A stretch of DNA of 64,000 nt from Actinocatenispora sp963815125 (GCA_963815125.1 CAWFFM010000002.1:1240001-1304000), one strand, 5' to 3'; positions 25,767 through 34,882 are shown, numbered from the stretch's first letter. Numbers and translations are program-made. Notes: a model not told the origin generated them from the sequence alone.

Positions 25767-25841
25767 TCGTCCCTTCGACGGGCCGGTGCCCGGCCGGTCA
25801 TCCGGTGGTCGACGACGCCGACCACCGGGCTCTCGTCGTGG

Positions 25842-26390
25842 TCACCGGGCGGCAGGGTGGGCCGGCGCCGGCTGCGGCACCCCGATCACCTTGCCGTCCG
25901 GCAACCTGATGAACGCCGTGGTGCCTGCCGGCACCAGACCCATCCTGGTCGCGGCGGCCTGCAGGTTGCCCGGCGACCCACGGTCCGCGAGCTCCCGGTT
26001 GAGCTGCTGTTCCCGGGCGTCCAGCGTGGTCTGCTTGTCCCGCAGCTGCTGCAACGTCAACGACCTCGTGTTGATGGCCGTGTTGAGTACCAGTAGCCCG
26101 ACGATGCCCGCCACGACGAGGCCCAGCAGCAGGGCCACGAAGGGCGCGCGGGCGGCAGCCACCGGAACGGGTGGCGCCGAGGCCGATCGAGGGAGCCGAT
26201 CGGCCTGCGTCGTGGAGCGCTGCCGGGACGGCGGAACGGCATCGGGTGTCGGCCGCTGCCGGGGCGGTGCGGTGCGCTCAGGCGTCTGTACGCTGCGGCG
26301 CCCGGCGTCGCCCGCCCGCTTGTCCGGCACCGGGCGGGCGGCCGGCCGATGCCGGGTACCGTCGAAGCTTCGTACCGGTTCTGCGGTCAT
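25842..26390 (-). CDS. ftsL: FtsL-like divisome protein
   Basis: 182 residues from ATG 26390, overlapping the rsmH stop as ATGA. A disordered basic N-terminus (about 80 residues) is followed by one transmembrane segment (about 83-103). A short coiled coil follows (LTLQQLRDKQTTLDAREQQLNREL), then an extracytoplasmic tail with MGLVPAGTTAFIRLPDG. The topology and the position between rsmH and ftsI identify the actinobacterial FtsL, which partners FtsQ and DivIC. Sequence similarity within this family is low, so the name rests partly on position. Confidence 0.87.
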   Translation of the reverse strand: MTAEPVRSFDGTRHRPAARPVPDKRAGDAGRRSVQTPERTAPPRQRPTPDAVPPSRQRSTTQADRLPRSASAPPVPVAAARAPFVALLLGLVVAGIVGLLVLNTAINTRSLTLQQLRDKQTTLDAREQQLNRELADRGSPGNLQAAATRMGLVPAGTTAFIRLPDGKVIGVPQPAPAHPAAR

Positions 26391-27433
26391 GACCCCTCCT
26401 TCTTGCGCCGTGAGCCGTGTGTACGGGTGTCCCGGATGCGTTCCGCGGCGCGCAGCCGGGCCGAGGTTGCACGCGGGTTGTCGGCGGACTCCGCGTCGTC
26501 AGGAACCTCCGAACCGCGGGTGAGCAACCGGAACTCGGGTTGGAGTTCGTCGGGTACCACCGGAAGGTCGGGTGGTGCGAGCGAACGCACCCGCTCAGCC
26601 AACGCCCGTTTGACGATCCGGTCCTCCAGCGAGTGGTAGGACAGCACCACGATGCGGCCACCCAACCGCAGGGTCTCCAGGGCCGCCGGCACCGCCGCGG
26701 TCAGTACCGGCAGTTCGCTGTTGACGTGGATACGCAGCGCCTGGAAGGTGCGCTTGGCGGGGTTGCCGCCGGTACGCCGGGCAGCCGCCGGGATGCTGTC
26801 GCGGACCAGTTCGGCGAGCCGGTCGCTGGTGGTGATCGGCTCCGTCTGGCGTTCCCGCACGATGTTGGCCGCGATCCGGGGTGCGAAACGTTCCTCACCG
26901 AAGTCACGCAGGATGCGGGTCAGTTCCCCGGCGGATGCGGTGTTGACCACGTCCGCGGCGGTCTGCCCGGTGGTCTGGTCCATCCGCATGTCCAGTGGCG
27001 CCGGCCGACTGTAGGCGAAGCCGCGGGTCGGTTCGTCCAGTTGCAGCGACGACACACCGAGGTCGAAGAACACACCATCCACCGTGGACAGACCGAGACC
27101 GGCGAGCGCCTCCGGCAGTTGGTCGTACACGGTGTGCACCGGCCGGAACCGGTCGGCGAACGGTGCCAGCCGGGCCGCGCTGCGGCCCAGCGCATCCGGA
27201 TCACGGTCGAGGCCGACCAGGGTGAGCCGGGGAAACCGGGTCAGGAACTGCTCGGCGTGCCCGCCCAGGCCCAGGGTCGCGTCGACCAGGATCGCGTCCC
27301 GGTCCTCCAGTGCCGGCGCCAGCAGAGCCAACACCCGCTCGGCGAACACCGGGACGTGGGTGCCGGCAGGCACCACCACTCCCGCCTCGCTCGGCCGACG
27401 TCGACCGCTGCGCCGCGCGCGCTCATCCCCCAT
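26387..27433 (-). CDS. rsmH: 16S rRNA (cytosine-1402 N4)-methyltransferase
   Basis: 348 residues from ATG 27433 with GAGGGGG upstream; the ORF is open further but those codons do not resemble RsmH. The SAM-binding region reads HVPVFAERVLALL and LVDATLGLGGHAEQFL. Later motifs include FDLGVSSLQLDEPTRGFAYSRPAPLDMRMD and GGRIVVLSYHSLEDRIVKR, all diagnostic. It methylates C1402 in the ribosomal P site. It is the second gene of the dcw operon. Confidence 0.97.
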   Translation of the reverse strand: MGDERARRSGRRRPSEAGVVVPAGTHVPVFAERVLALLAPALEDRDAILVDATLGLGGHAEQFLTRFPRLTLVGLDRDPDALGRSAARLAPFADRFRPVHTVYDQLPEALAGLGLSTVDGVFFDLGVSSLQLDEPTRGFAYSRPAPLDMRMDQTTGQTAADVVNTASAGELTRILRDFGEERFAPRIAANIVRERQTEPITTSDRLAELVRDSIPAAARRTGGNPAKRTFQALRIHVNSELPVLTAAVPAALETLRLGGRIVVLSYHSLEDRIVKRALAERVRSLAPPDLPVVPDELQPEFRLLTRGSEVPDDAESADNPRATSARLRAAERIRDTRTHGSRRKKEGS

Positions 27434-27691
27434 GACGACCCCCTCATGCGTGGCAGCAGCGCCCACCCCCCGGCGGGCGGGTCCACCGGTACGCCGAAGG
27501 CCCGGCGCTGCGGTCCGGGCCTTCACGCAGTGAACTCCGATGCGACATGCCACCAGGTCCCCATCCGCTCGCTCACGCCTGGCACCGGGGAAGTAGTACC
27601 AGGAATCGTCGAGCGGCTGGAGACCTCGTGGCACGAGCGCCAGACACTCATCGCCCGCGGCCGCCCCCTGTCGATCTGCCGCGCGCGCTGA
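27434..27691 (-). other. mraZ-rsmH gap with 10-bp hairpin
   Basis: 258 bases separate mraZ from rsmH, larger than elsewhere in the cluster. It holds a perfect 10-bp stem (GAAGGCCCGG at 27496-27505, CCGGGCCTTC at 27515-27524, 9-nt loop). No T tract follows on either strand, so a simple intrinsic terminator is unlikely. A pause, processing or partial-attenuation site is possible. Confidence 0.5.
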
Positions 27692-28120
27692 CTAGAAACC
27701 AGGCAGCACCCCCTCCTCGATGTCCGCGAAGGACTCCTCGCTCTCGGCGAGGTAGGTCTGCCAGGACTCCAGATCCCATACCTCCACGCGACTGCTCGCG
27801 CCGATCACGGCACAGTCGCGGCGGAGCCCGGCGTATTCCCGGAGCGCGGGTGGCACCGTGATACGCCCCTGCTTGTCCGGTGCCTGATCAAATGCGCTGG
27901 CGAAGAAGACCCGACTGTAGGCGCGGGCCGCCTTGTGGGTCACCGGAGTGGCCTGCAACTGTTCCGCGAGCCGACGGAATTCAGCCATCGGAAACACGTA
28001 CAGGCAGCGCTCCTGCCCTTTCGTGATCACCAGGCCCTCCGCAAGCTCGTCCCGAAACTTCGCCGGAAGAATCAACCGGCCTTTGTCATCCAGGCGTGGG
28101 GTGTGGGTGCCTAGAAACAC
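27692..28120 (-). CDS. mraZ: MraZ transcriptional regulator of the dcw operon
   Basis: 142 residues from GTG 28120. Two SpoVT/AbrB-like (MraZ) half-domains are visible. The first is FLGTHTPRLDDKGRLILPAKFRDEL, the second is SAFDQAPDKQGRITVPPALREYAGL. Each ends in the DxxGRxxxP pattern that binds DNA. MraZ forms large rings and represses its own operon by binding repeated TGGGN-type boxes. Four phased boxes are present just upstream, across the probable promoter. Confidence 0.97.
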   Translation of the reverse strand: MFLGTHTPRLDDKGRLILPAKFRDELAEGLVITKGQERCLYVFPMAEFRRLAEQLQATPVTHKAARAYSRVFFASAFDQAPDKQGRITVPPALREYAGLRRDCAVIGASSRVEVWDLESWQTYLAESEESFADIEEGVLPGF

Positions 28121-28213
28121 GGCCGCCCCTTCCCCCCGGAACTGGCGCAGAGCCCGGCGGATTCCTGCACCGGGTCAGCTGTCGTTACCGCCAGCCGTCC
28201 CAGCACATCGATC

Positions 28214-28248
28214 CCCCAACGTCCTCCACTGTACTCCACTTCCCCCCA
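28214..28248 (-). promoter_or_regulatory. MraZ operator: four 10-bp-phased TGGRG boxes
   Basis: On the minus strand TGGGG (28248-28244), TGGAG (28238-28234), TGGAG (28228-28224) and TGGGG (28218-28214) are each separated by exactly five bases. Arrays of TGGGN with five-base spacers are the known MraZ sites in E. coli. They overlap the spacer and -10 of the candidate promoter. Confidence 0.8.
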
Positions 28249-28255
28249 CCGTCAA
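28228..28255 (-). promoter_or_regulatory. Probable mraZ promoter
   Basis: Minus-strand TTGACG (28255-28250) and TACAGT (28233-28228) are separated by 16 bases, a good housekeeping-sigma promoter for a GC-rich genome. It overlaps the MraZ boxes, which fits autorepression. The transcript would have a leader of about 100 bases. Confidence 0.65.
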
Positions 28256-28426
28256 TCGACAAACGCCGTACTCGGTACTGGCCGAATGGCTATTTACGCA
28301 GGTCAGAAAGATATGACCACCGTGGAGCGGTGCGCGGGTCTGGCCTGAGCGACGCCGGTCGACCCGTAGGCTGAAGGTCACCATTCAGACGTGAGCCGCG
28401 CCGACCGGGCAGCACGCCCAGCGATG

Positions 28427-28441
28427 TGGAGTGAAGTGGAG
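28427..28441 (+). promoter_or_regulatory. Second MraZ-type box pair upstream of murT
   Basis: On the plus strand TGGAG (28427-28431) and TGGAG (28437-28441) are separated by exactly five bases. Both this copy and the mraZ operator contain GAAGTGGAGTA. The pair lies in the 464-bp mraZ-murT divergent region, 144 bases before the murT start. No clear promoter is seen nearby, only a TAGGCT at about 28363. Confidence 0.4.
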
Positions 28442-28584
28442 TAGGTGTACCGGCCGGCGGGCCATCGAGGTGGCTGTGCCAGACTTCGACAAGCGGCCAC
28501 CCGTTCGTAGCCGCGCCCGGTTGAACCGGGCGGCAACCATCAGTCCACCGGTGCAATGACGCCGGTACTCACCCGCGAGGAGCT

Positions 28585-29853
28585 ATGGTGCGCGCCCAGC
28601 TCGCGACGGCCCTGGTAAGGACCGCGGCCCGGCTGTCCCGGATGACCGGGCGCGGCGACGGCGCGGTGATCGGCGGTCGCATCGGACTCGCCGTCGAACC
28701 ACGCCTGCTCACCGTGCTGGCCCGGGGGCGCCAGGTCGCCCTGGTCTCCGGCACCAACGGCAAGACCACGACAACCAGGCTGCTGACCGCCGCGCTCGGC
28801 ACCCTCGGGCCGGTCGCGTCCAACAGCTACGGCGCGAACATGCCGACCGGCCACACCACCGCGTTGGCCCAGGCACCCAATGCCCAGCACGCGGTACTGG
28901 AGGTCGACGAGCACTACCTGCGTACGGTGCTCGCCGAGACCCGGCCCCGGGTGGTGGCGCTGCTGAACCTGAGCCGCGACCAACTGGACCGGGCCATGGA
29001 GGTCGGGATGCTCGCCGACCGGTGGCGGGAGGTCCTCGGTGTACTGGGTGAGCCGGGCATCGCGCCGGACGAGCAGACCCATGTGGTGGCCAACGCCGAC
29101 GATCCTCTGGTGACCTGGGCGGCGAGCGCCGCACCGAAGGTGACCTGGGTGGCGGCAGGGCAGCGCTGGCAGGAGGACTCGTGGGTCTGCCCGGCCTGCG
29201 GGGCACATCTCAAGCGCGAAGGTGTCGACTGGGCCTGCCCCGGCTGCCAGCTCCGTCGCCCGGAGCCGTCCTGGTGGCTGGCCGACGACGACACCGTGGC
29301 CGGACCGGACGGCCTCCGGCAGCCCATCAGCCTGCAGCTACCGGGACGGGTCAACCGGTCCAACGCGGTCACCGCACTGGCTGCGGCATCCCTGTTCGGC
29401 GTACGGCCCGCAGATGCGGCGCCCCGGCTCACCGAGGTCGCTTCGATCGCCGGGCGATATGCCACCGTGGAACGCGACGGGCGACGGATCCGGTTGCTGC
29501 TGGCCAAGAACCCGGCCGGCTGGCTGGAAGCCTTCGACATGGTCGACCGGGTCTCGCCGTCGAGTTCAGAACCGCCACCGGTGCTGCTGTCCATCAACGC
29601 GCGGGTGGTGGACGGGCTGGACACCTCCTGGCTGTACGACGTGGACTACTCCTCGCTTCGCGGCCACCGGGTGCTCGTCACCGGAGACCGGCGATTCGAC
29701 CTCGCGGTCCGGTTGGAGGTCAACGAGGTGCCGTTCGAGGTCGTCAACGGATTCACCGAAGTCCTCAAGATGGTCCCGCCGGGTCGCCTCGAGGTGATCG
29801 CCAACTACACCGCATTCCAGGACATCCGAGCGGAGCTGGGCCGTGCCAACTAA
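28585..29853 (+). CDS. murT: MurT, lipid II amidotransferase ligase subunit
   Basis: 422 residues from ATG 28585 with GAGGAG upstream. A Mur-ligase central domain (VSGTNGKTTTTRLL) is interrupted by a four-cysteine zinc ribbon (CPACG and CPGCQ, about residues 203-222), and the DUF1727 MurT C-terminal domain follows (RRIRLLLAKNPAGWLEAF, LYDVDYSSLRGHRVLVTGDRRFD). With GatD it amidates the alpha-carboxylate of D-glutamate in lipid II. It is divergent from the dcw operon and overlaps gatD by 11 bases. Confidence 0.96.
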   Translation: MVRAQLATALVRTAARLSRMTGRGDGAVIGGRIGLAVEPRLLTVLARGRQVALVSGTNGKTTTTRLLTAALGTLGPVASNSYGANMPTGHTTALAQAPNAQHAVLEVDEHYLRTVLAETRPRVVALLNLSRDQLDRAMEVGMLADRWREVLGVLGEPGIAPDEQTHVVANADDPLVTWAASAAPKVTWVAAGQRWQEDSWVCPACGAHLKREGVDWACPGCQLRRPEPSWWLADDDTVAGPDGLRQPISLQLPGRVNRSNAVTALAAASLFGVRPADAAPRLTEVASIAGRYATVERDGRRIRLLLAKNPAGWLEAFDMVDRVSPSSSEPPPVLLSINARVVDGLDTSWLYDVDYSSLRGHRVLVTGDRRFDLAVRLEVNEVPFEVVNGFTEVLKMVPPGRLEVIANYTAFQDIRAELGRAN

Positions 29854-30577
29854 CCAGTCCACCGACAGTCACCTGCGCATCGTCTGGGTCTACCCCGATC
29901 TGCTGTCGACCTACGGCGACCGCGGCAACCTGCTGATCCTGGCCCGTCGGGCACAGGCCCGCGGAATCGACGTGGAGACCATCCCGATCGCCTACGACGA
30001 GGCGATCCCCCGGCAGGCCGACATCTACCTGGTCGGCGGTGGCGAGGACCGGCCACAGGTCCTGGCCGCCAACCGGATGCGGGAGGACGGCGGGCTGCAC
30101 GCCGCCGTGTCGCACGGCGCCGCCGTACTCGCGGTCTGCGCCGGTATCCAGTTGATCGGAGAGTCCTTCCATATCGACGGCAAACGGATCGCCGGCGCCG
30201 GGCTGTTGGACCTCAACAGCGACCGGGGCGACACCCGCGCCGTGGGCGAACTGGTCGGAGAGGTGCATCCGTCACTGGGACTGCCACTGCTCACCGGCTT
30301 CGAGAACCACGGCGGGCGTTGCCACCTCGGGCCCAGCGCCCAGCCGTTGGCGAAGGTGCTGGTCGGTACCGGCAACGACGGGAAGACCGAGGGCGCCTGG
30401 CAGGGCAAGGTCGTCGGCACCTACCTGCACGGACCTGCTCTGTCCCGCAACCCGGCGCTGGGCGACCTCGTCCTCTCCTGGGCGCTGGACGTGCCGCTGA
30501 GCACGCTGCCTCCGGTGCCGGACATCTGGCCGGAGAAACTCCGGGCCGAACGACTCGCGGCGGTCATGCCGCGCTGA
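29843..30577 (+). CDS. gatD: GatD, glutaminase subunit of lipid II amidation
   Basis: 244 residues from GTG 29843. A class I glutamine amidotransferase domain: the nucleophile is in LAVCAGIQLIGESF, and the catalytic histidine is in TYLHGPALSRNP. The N-terminal IVWVYPDLLSTYGDRGN is the GatD/CobQ-like opening. It supplies ammonia to MurT. The 11-bp overlap with murT implies coupled synthesis of the two subunits. Confidence 0.96.
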   Translation: MPTNQSTDSHLRIVWVYPDLLSTYGDRGNLLILARRAQARGIDVETIPIAYDEAIPRQADIYLVGGGEDRPQVLAANRMREDGGLHAAVSHGAAVLAVCAGIQLIGESFHIDGKRIAGAGLLDLNSDRGDTRAVGELVGEVHPSLGLPLLTGFENHGGRCHLGPSAQPLAKVLVGTGNDGKTEGAWQGKVVGTYLHGPALSRNPALGDLVLSWALDVPLSTLPPVPDIWPEKLRAERLAAVMPR

Positions 30578-30726
30578 GCGCGTCACCGGACGCTCCACCG
30601 GGGCGTCCGGATCGGCTCGGGTGGTGTGTCTGTTCGCACGCCCGCACCGCGTCCACCACTTTCGTACCTGGCCGATGACCACGTTGCCGGCACCGTTGCA
30701 GACGTCCAACCGACCAACTATGGTCT

Positions 30727-30746
30727 TGATCACCTGCTCGTGATCA
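30727..30746. repeat. Perfect inverted repeat downstream of gatD
   Basis: TGATCAC at 30727-30733 and GTGATCA at 30740-30746 with a 6-nt spacer, followed by ATTTCC. It lies in the 260-bp gap before the MHYT gene. It could be a weak terminator for murT-gatD or an operator for the next gene. Confidence 0.4.
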
Positions 30747-30837
30747 TTTCCGCGGTGGTCGGGGGGAGCAGCTCAGTACTGCCCGGTACAGTGCTGCCCT
30801 GCGCGGCTCACCATGGCGGCGAAAGGCATCTGGCGCC

Positions 30838-31773
30838 GTGCACATGAACCAGTTCAGTTATGGGCCGTTCACTCCGGCGCTGGCATTCGCCGCCTCCTAC
30901 GTCGGCTGTCTGCTGGGTCTGATGTGCTCCAGCCGCGCGCGGGTACTGTCCCGTGCCGGGAGGACGGGTTGGCTCACCCTCGCCGCCGTCTCCTTCGGCG
31001 GCACCGGCCTGTGGGTCATGCACTTCATCGCGATGCTCGGCTTCTCGATGGACACCGTGCAGATCCGGTACCGGATAGTGCCGACCGTGCTCAGTGCGCT
31101 GATCGCGATGGCCGGTATCGGCGCCGGACTCGCCGTCGCGGGCGCCGACCCACACAAGGTGCACCGGGTCGTCGGGGGCGCCCTGCTCGTGGCGACCGGC
31201 GCCGCCGGCATGCACCACGTCGGGATGACCGCCCTGGTGGTCCCCGCGACGATGAGCTACCAGACCGCCCCACTCGCTCTGTGGGTGACCATCGCGGTCA
31301 GCGGCGCGGCAATGACATTGTGGTTCACCCAGACCATCAGCCGGCGGGTCGTCACGATCCTCGCCGCAGCGCTGATCGCTGCTGTCTTCTGCGCGATGCA
31401 CTACACCGCCATGCTGGCGATGACGATGATGCCGGACGACCGCGCCGCTGCCGACGGTGGCGCCGCGTTCACCACCCTGCTGCTGCCGCTGCTCCTCCTG
31501 GTGGGAATCATCACGGTGATCATGTTGCTGGTGGTGGCGTTCTCCGCGTCACCGGCGGAACTCGTCGACTACGCGCAGTTCGAAGCCCGGCTGGCACAGC
31601 AGCGCGGCGACATGGGGCGCGACAGGCAGCGCGCCGGGGTCGCGGCACGGTCCGCCGCCGGCGAACCGGCGCCCTCCGATCGTCGTACGACACGGCCACG
31701 CCGCTCCGAGGGGTCGCTGCCGGCCCCCAGCCTGACCCGACCGCCGTCGGACAGCTGGCGCACGGGGCGCTAG
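30838..31773 (+). CDS. MHYT-domain integral membrane sensor-like protein
   Basis: 311 residues from GTG 30838 (ATG 30844 possible). Seven transmembrane segments contain three MHYT-type motifs: MHFIAM, MHHVGM and MHYTAM, whose His and Met residues are thought to bind copper and sense CO, NO or O2. The C-terminal 80 residues are basic, proline-rich and disordered. There is no GGDEF, EAL or kinase domain, so it is an isolated sensor domain of unknown output. Separate transcription from gatD is likely given the gap. Confidence 0.85.
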   Translation: MHMNQFSYGPFTPALAFAASYVGCLLGLMCSSRARVLSRAGRTGWLTLAAVSFGGTGLWVMHFIAMLGFSMDTVQIRYRIVPTVLSALIAMAGIGAGLAVAGADPHKVHRVVGGALLVATGAAGMHHVGMTALVVPATMSYQTAPLALWVTIAVSGAAMTLWFTQTISRRVVTILAAALIAAVFCAMHYTAMLAMTMMPDDRAAADGGAAFTTLLLPLLLLVGIITVIMLLVVAFSASPAELVDYAQFEARLAQQRGDMGRDRQRAGVAARSAAGEPAPSDRRTTRPRRSEGSLPAPSLTRPPSDSWRTGR

Positions 31774-31812
31774 CCGACCGGCGGCGGCCGATCCGGTGGA
31801 AGGCTCAGACGC

Positions 31813-34785
31813 TCAGACCACGACGCTGACCATCCGGCCGCGCACCACGATCACCTTGCGCGGCTCCCGACCGTCCAGGAACGCGGCGACCTTCTCGTCG
31901 GCCAGCGCGGCGGCGCGTACCGTCTCGTCGTCGGCTTCCACCGGCAACTCGATGCGCCCGCGGACCTTGCCGTTCACCTGTACCGGATAGACCTGTGCGG
32001 CCGAACGCAACCACTGCGGGTCGGCCACCGGGTACGGCGCATGGACCAGCGATACGGAATGCCCCAGCAGCCGCCACAGTTCCTCGGCCAGATGCGGCGC
32101 GAAGGGAGCGACCATCAGTACCAGTGGCTCGGCGACCTCCCGGGGTGCGCCGTCCGTGGAGATCTGCACCAGCCGGTTGTTGAGTTCGATGAGCTTGGCG
32201 ATCACCGTGTTCAGCCGCAGCTGCGCGGTCTCGGTACGTGCCCCGTCGATGGTGCGGTGCAGCAACCGGCGGGTGTCGTCGTCCACCGACGTCTCCACCA
32301 CCCGGGAACGCCCGGTCTGCTCGTCGACCAGGCTGCGCCACAACCGTTGCAGGAACCGGAAAGAACCGATCACCGCACGGGTCTCCCAGGGACGAGACAC
32401 CTCCAGCGGTCCCATCGACATCTCGTACACCCGGAAGGTGTCGGCGCCGTACGCCTCGCACATCTCATCGGGTGTCACCACGTTCTTCAGCGACTTGCCC
32501 ATCTTGCCGTACTCGCGCCGCACCGGCCGGCCCTCGTACCGGTAGCCCTCGGCGGTCTCCACGACCTGCTCGGCCGGTACATGCACGCCACGCTCGTCCC
32601 GGTAGGCGTAGGCCTGCACGTAGCCCTGGTTGATCAGCCGCCGGTACGGTTCCGGACCGGAGACGAAACCCAGGTCGTACAGGACCTTGTGCCAGAATCG
32701 GGCGTACAGCAGGTGCAGGACGGCGTGCTCCACCCCACCGACGTACATGTCGACACCGCCCGGATCACCCGCGGCCCGTGGGCCCATCCAGTACTGTTCG
32801 TTGGCCGGATCGACCAGCGTGTCGGGGTTCGTCGGGTCCAGGTAACGCAGCTGGTACCAGCAGGAACCCGCCCAGTTGGGCATCGTGTTGGTCTCCCGGC
32901 GGTACTGCTTGGGTCCGTCGCCCAGGTCCAGCGTGACGTTGACCCAGTCCTGCGCCTTGGCCAGCGGCGGCATCGGGCTGGAGTTCGCGTCCTCGGCGTC
33001 GAAGGTGACCGGGGAGAAGTCCGGTACGTCCGGCAGCTCGATCGGCAGCATCTGCTCGGGCAACGCGACGGCGCGGCCGTCGGTGTCGTACACGATCGGG
33101 AACGGTTCGCCCCAGTAGCGCTGCCGGCTGAACAGCCAGTCCCGCAGCTTGTAGGTGACGGTCCCCTCCCCTGCCCCCTGCTCGGCCAGCCATTCGGCGA
33201 TCCGCTTCTTGGCCTCGGGTACCGGCAGACCGTCCAGGCTGACCCCGGTACCGGTCGAGTTGATCACCAGTGCGTCGCCGGCGGAGAACGCATCGTCCCA
33301 GCTGGCCGGGTCGTTCGAGCGCCCGTCGGAAGGCTCGATGACGCAGCGCATCGGCAGGTCCAGGGCACGCGCGAAGGCGAAGTCGCGGGTGTCGTGGGCC
33401 GGGACGGCCATGATCGCGCCGGTACCGTACCCGGCCAGCACGTAGTCGGCGATGAAGATGGGCAGTCGTTCACCGTTGACCGGGTTACGTGCGTAGGCGC
33501 CGGTGAAGACGCCCGTCTTGTCCTTGTTCTCCTGCCGCTCGATGTCGGTCTTGGCAGCGGCGCTACGGCGGTAGTTCGCCACCGCTGACGCAGGATCCGC
33601 GGCGCCGCCGGTCCAGGCGGCCGGAGTCCCGGTGTCCCAGCCATCCGGGACGATCGCGTCGACCAGTTCGTGTTCGGGCGCGAGCACCAGGTAGGTGGCG
33701 CCGAACAGGGTGTCGGGGCGGGTGGTGAACACGGTGACCGGACCGACGTCGGCCCGGCCCTCCAGCGCGAAGGCGACCCGCGCACCGTAGGAACGGCCGA
33801 TCCAGTTGCGCTGCATCATCTTCACCGGCTCGGGCCAGTCCAGCGCGTCCAGATCGTCGAGCAGCCGGTCGGAGTACTCGGTGATGCGCATCATCCACTG
33901 GGACAGGTTGCGCCGGAAGACCGGGAAGTCACCGCGCTCGGAGCGACCTTCCGGGGTGACCTCCTCGTTGGCCAGCACGGTGCCCAGCCCCGGACACCAG
34001 TTGACCGGCTCCTCGGAGCGGTAGGCCAGCCGGTGGCCGGCCAACACCCGCTCGCGCTCCAGCGCGGTCAGCTGCGCCCAGGGACGGGCGTCCGGCGTGG
34101 CCCGACGACCCGAGGCGAACTGTTCGACCAGCTCGTCGATGGGACGCGCCTTCCGCAGGTCCCGGTCGTACCAGGAGTTGTAGATCTGCAGGAAGATCCA
34201 CTGGGTCCACCGGTAGAAGCCCGGGTCGGTGGTGGCGAAGGTCCGGCGGTCGTCGTAGCCCAGCCCCAGCCGACGCATCTGGCTGCGGTAGCGGGCGATG
34301 TTCTGCTCGGTGGTCGTACGAGGATGCTGCCCGGTCTGTACCGCGTACTGCTCGGCCGGCAGCCCGAAGGCGTCGAAGCCCATCGCGTGCAGCACGTTGT
34401 AGCCGGCCATCCGCTGGTAGCGGGCCAGACAGTCGGTCGCGATGTAGCCCAGCGGGTGACCCACGTGCAGGCCCGCTCCGGACGGGTACGGGAACATGTC
34501 GATGACGAAGCTCTTCGGCCGCTCCAGCATGGCCGCACCGGCGGGGTCGGCCAGCGGCCCGGTCGGGTTCGGCGCGCGGAAGGCGCCGTCCTGCTCCCAG
34601 CGGTCCTGCCAGCGCTGCTCGATGGCGGCGGCGAGCTCCGCGGTGTAGCGGTGGGGTGGCATCGTGTCCTCGACCGCGCCGTGTCCACCGGCGGGTGATG
34701 CGGGAGCCGGCCCGGTACTGCCGGTCTGCTGCACGCTCTCGGTCATCGTGTTTCCACCACCGCTATCTGTCGTCGCGTCTGTCAT
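31813..34785 (-). CDS. leuS: Leucyl-tRNA synthetase
   Basis: About 990 residues from ATG 34785; ATG 34746 is a close alternative, preceded by GGTGG. Class Ia synthetase charging tRNA-Leu. The HIGH box reads HVGH (SGAGLHVGHPLGYIATD). The editing CP1 domain includes TTRPDTLFGATYLVLAPEH. The catalytic region has the signature KLRDWLFSRQRYWGEPFP, and the KMSKS box reads KMGKS in YGKMGKSLKNVV. The C-terminal anticodon-binding and tail domains are complete. It has a leader-peptide attenuator 60-170 bases upstream. A 515-residue opposite-strand ORF is a shadow. Confidence 0.98.
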   Translation of the reverse strand: MTDATTDSGGGNTMTESVQQTGSTGPAPASPAGGHGAVEDTMPPHRYTAELAAAIEQRWQDRWEQDGAFRAPNPTGPLADPAGAAMLERPKSFVIDMFPYPSGAGLHVGHPLGYIATDCLARYQRMAGYNVLHAMGFDAFGLPAEQYAVQTGQHPRTTTEQNIARYRSQMRRLGLGYDDRRTFATTDPGFYRWTQWIFLQIYNSWYDRDLRKARPIDELVEQFASGRRATPDARPWAQLTALERERVLAGHRLAYRSEEPVNWCPGLGTVLANEEVTPEGRSERGDFPVFRRNLSQWMMRITEYSDRLLDDLDALDWPEPVKMMQRNWIGRSYGARVAFALEGRADVGPVTVFTTRPDTLFGATYLVLAPEHELVDAIVPDGWDTGTPAAWTGGAADPASAVANYRRSAAAKTDIERQENKDKTGVFTGAYARNPVNGERLPIFIADYVLAGYGTGAIMAVPAHDTRDFAFARALDLPMRCVIEPSDGRSNDPASWDDAFSAGDALVINSTGTGVSLDGLPVPEAKKRIAEWLAEQGAGEGTVTYKLRDWLFSRQRYWGEPFPIVYDTDGRAVALPEQMLPIELPDVPDFSPVTFDAEDANSSPMPPLAKAQDWVNVTLDLGDGPKQYRRETNTMPNWAGSCWYQLRYLDPTNPDTLVDPANEQYWMGPRAAGDPGGVDMYVGGVEHAVLHLLYARFWHKVLYDLGFVSGPEPYRRLINQGYVQAYAYRDERGVHVPAEQVVETAEGYRYEGRPVRREYGKMGKSLKNVVTPDEMCEAYGADTFRVYEMSMGPLEVSRPWETRAVIGSFRFLQRLWRSLVDEQTGRSRVVETSVDDDTRRLLHRTIDGARTETAQLRLNTVIAKLIELNNRLVQISTDGAPREVAEPLVLMVAPFAPHLAEELWRLLGHSVSLVHAPYPVADPQWLRSAAQVYPVQVNGKVRGRIELPVEADDETVRAAALADEKVAAFLDGREPRKVIVVRGRMVSVVV

Positions 34786-34852
34786 CGGAGATCCATCCCG
34801 GCCACCAGGTGCGTCGGCCGCTGTCGACCGCGCCGCACCGGCCCGGTACACG

Positions 34853-34878
34853 AAAAAACCCCTCGCGCAGGAGGGGTT
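34853..34878 (-). terminator. Intrinsic terminator in the leuS leader
   Basis: On the minus strand an 8-bp stem (AACCCCTC at 34878-34871, GAGGGGTT at 34864-34857) with a 6-nt loop runs into TTTTTT. It lies between the leader peptide and leuS, 68 bases before the start codon, the classical position of an attenuator. Confidence 0.85.
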
Positions 34879-34882
34879 CGCC

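Noticed and set aside
28290..28556. Small ORF of 88 codons in the mraZ-murT divergent region
   Set aside because: No ribosome-binding site or recognisable sequence; it overlaps the candidate MraZ box pair and the murT upstream region.
30727..30746. Strong intrinsic terminator after gatD
   Set aside because: The 7-bp stem is followed by only ATTTCC; too short a T tract for confidence. Kept as an inverted repeat.
32041..33588. A 515-codon open frame antisense to leuS
   Set aside because: leuS has complete family motifs on the other strand; the antisense frame has no recognisable domain.
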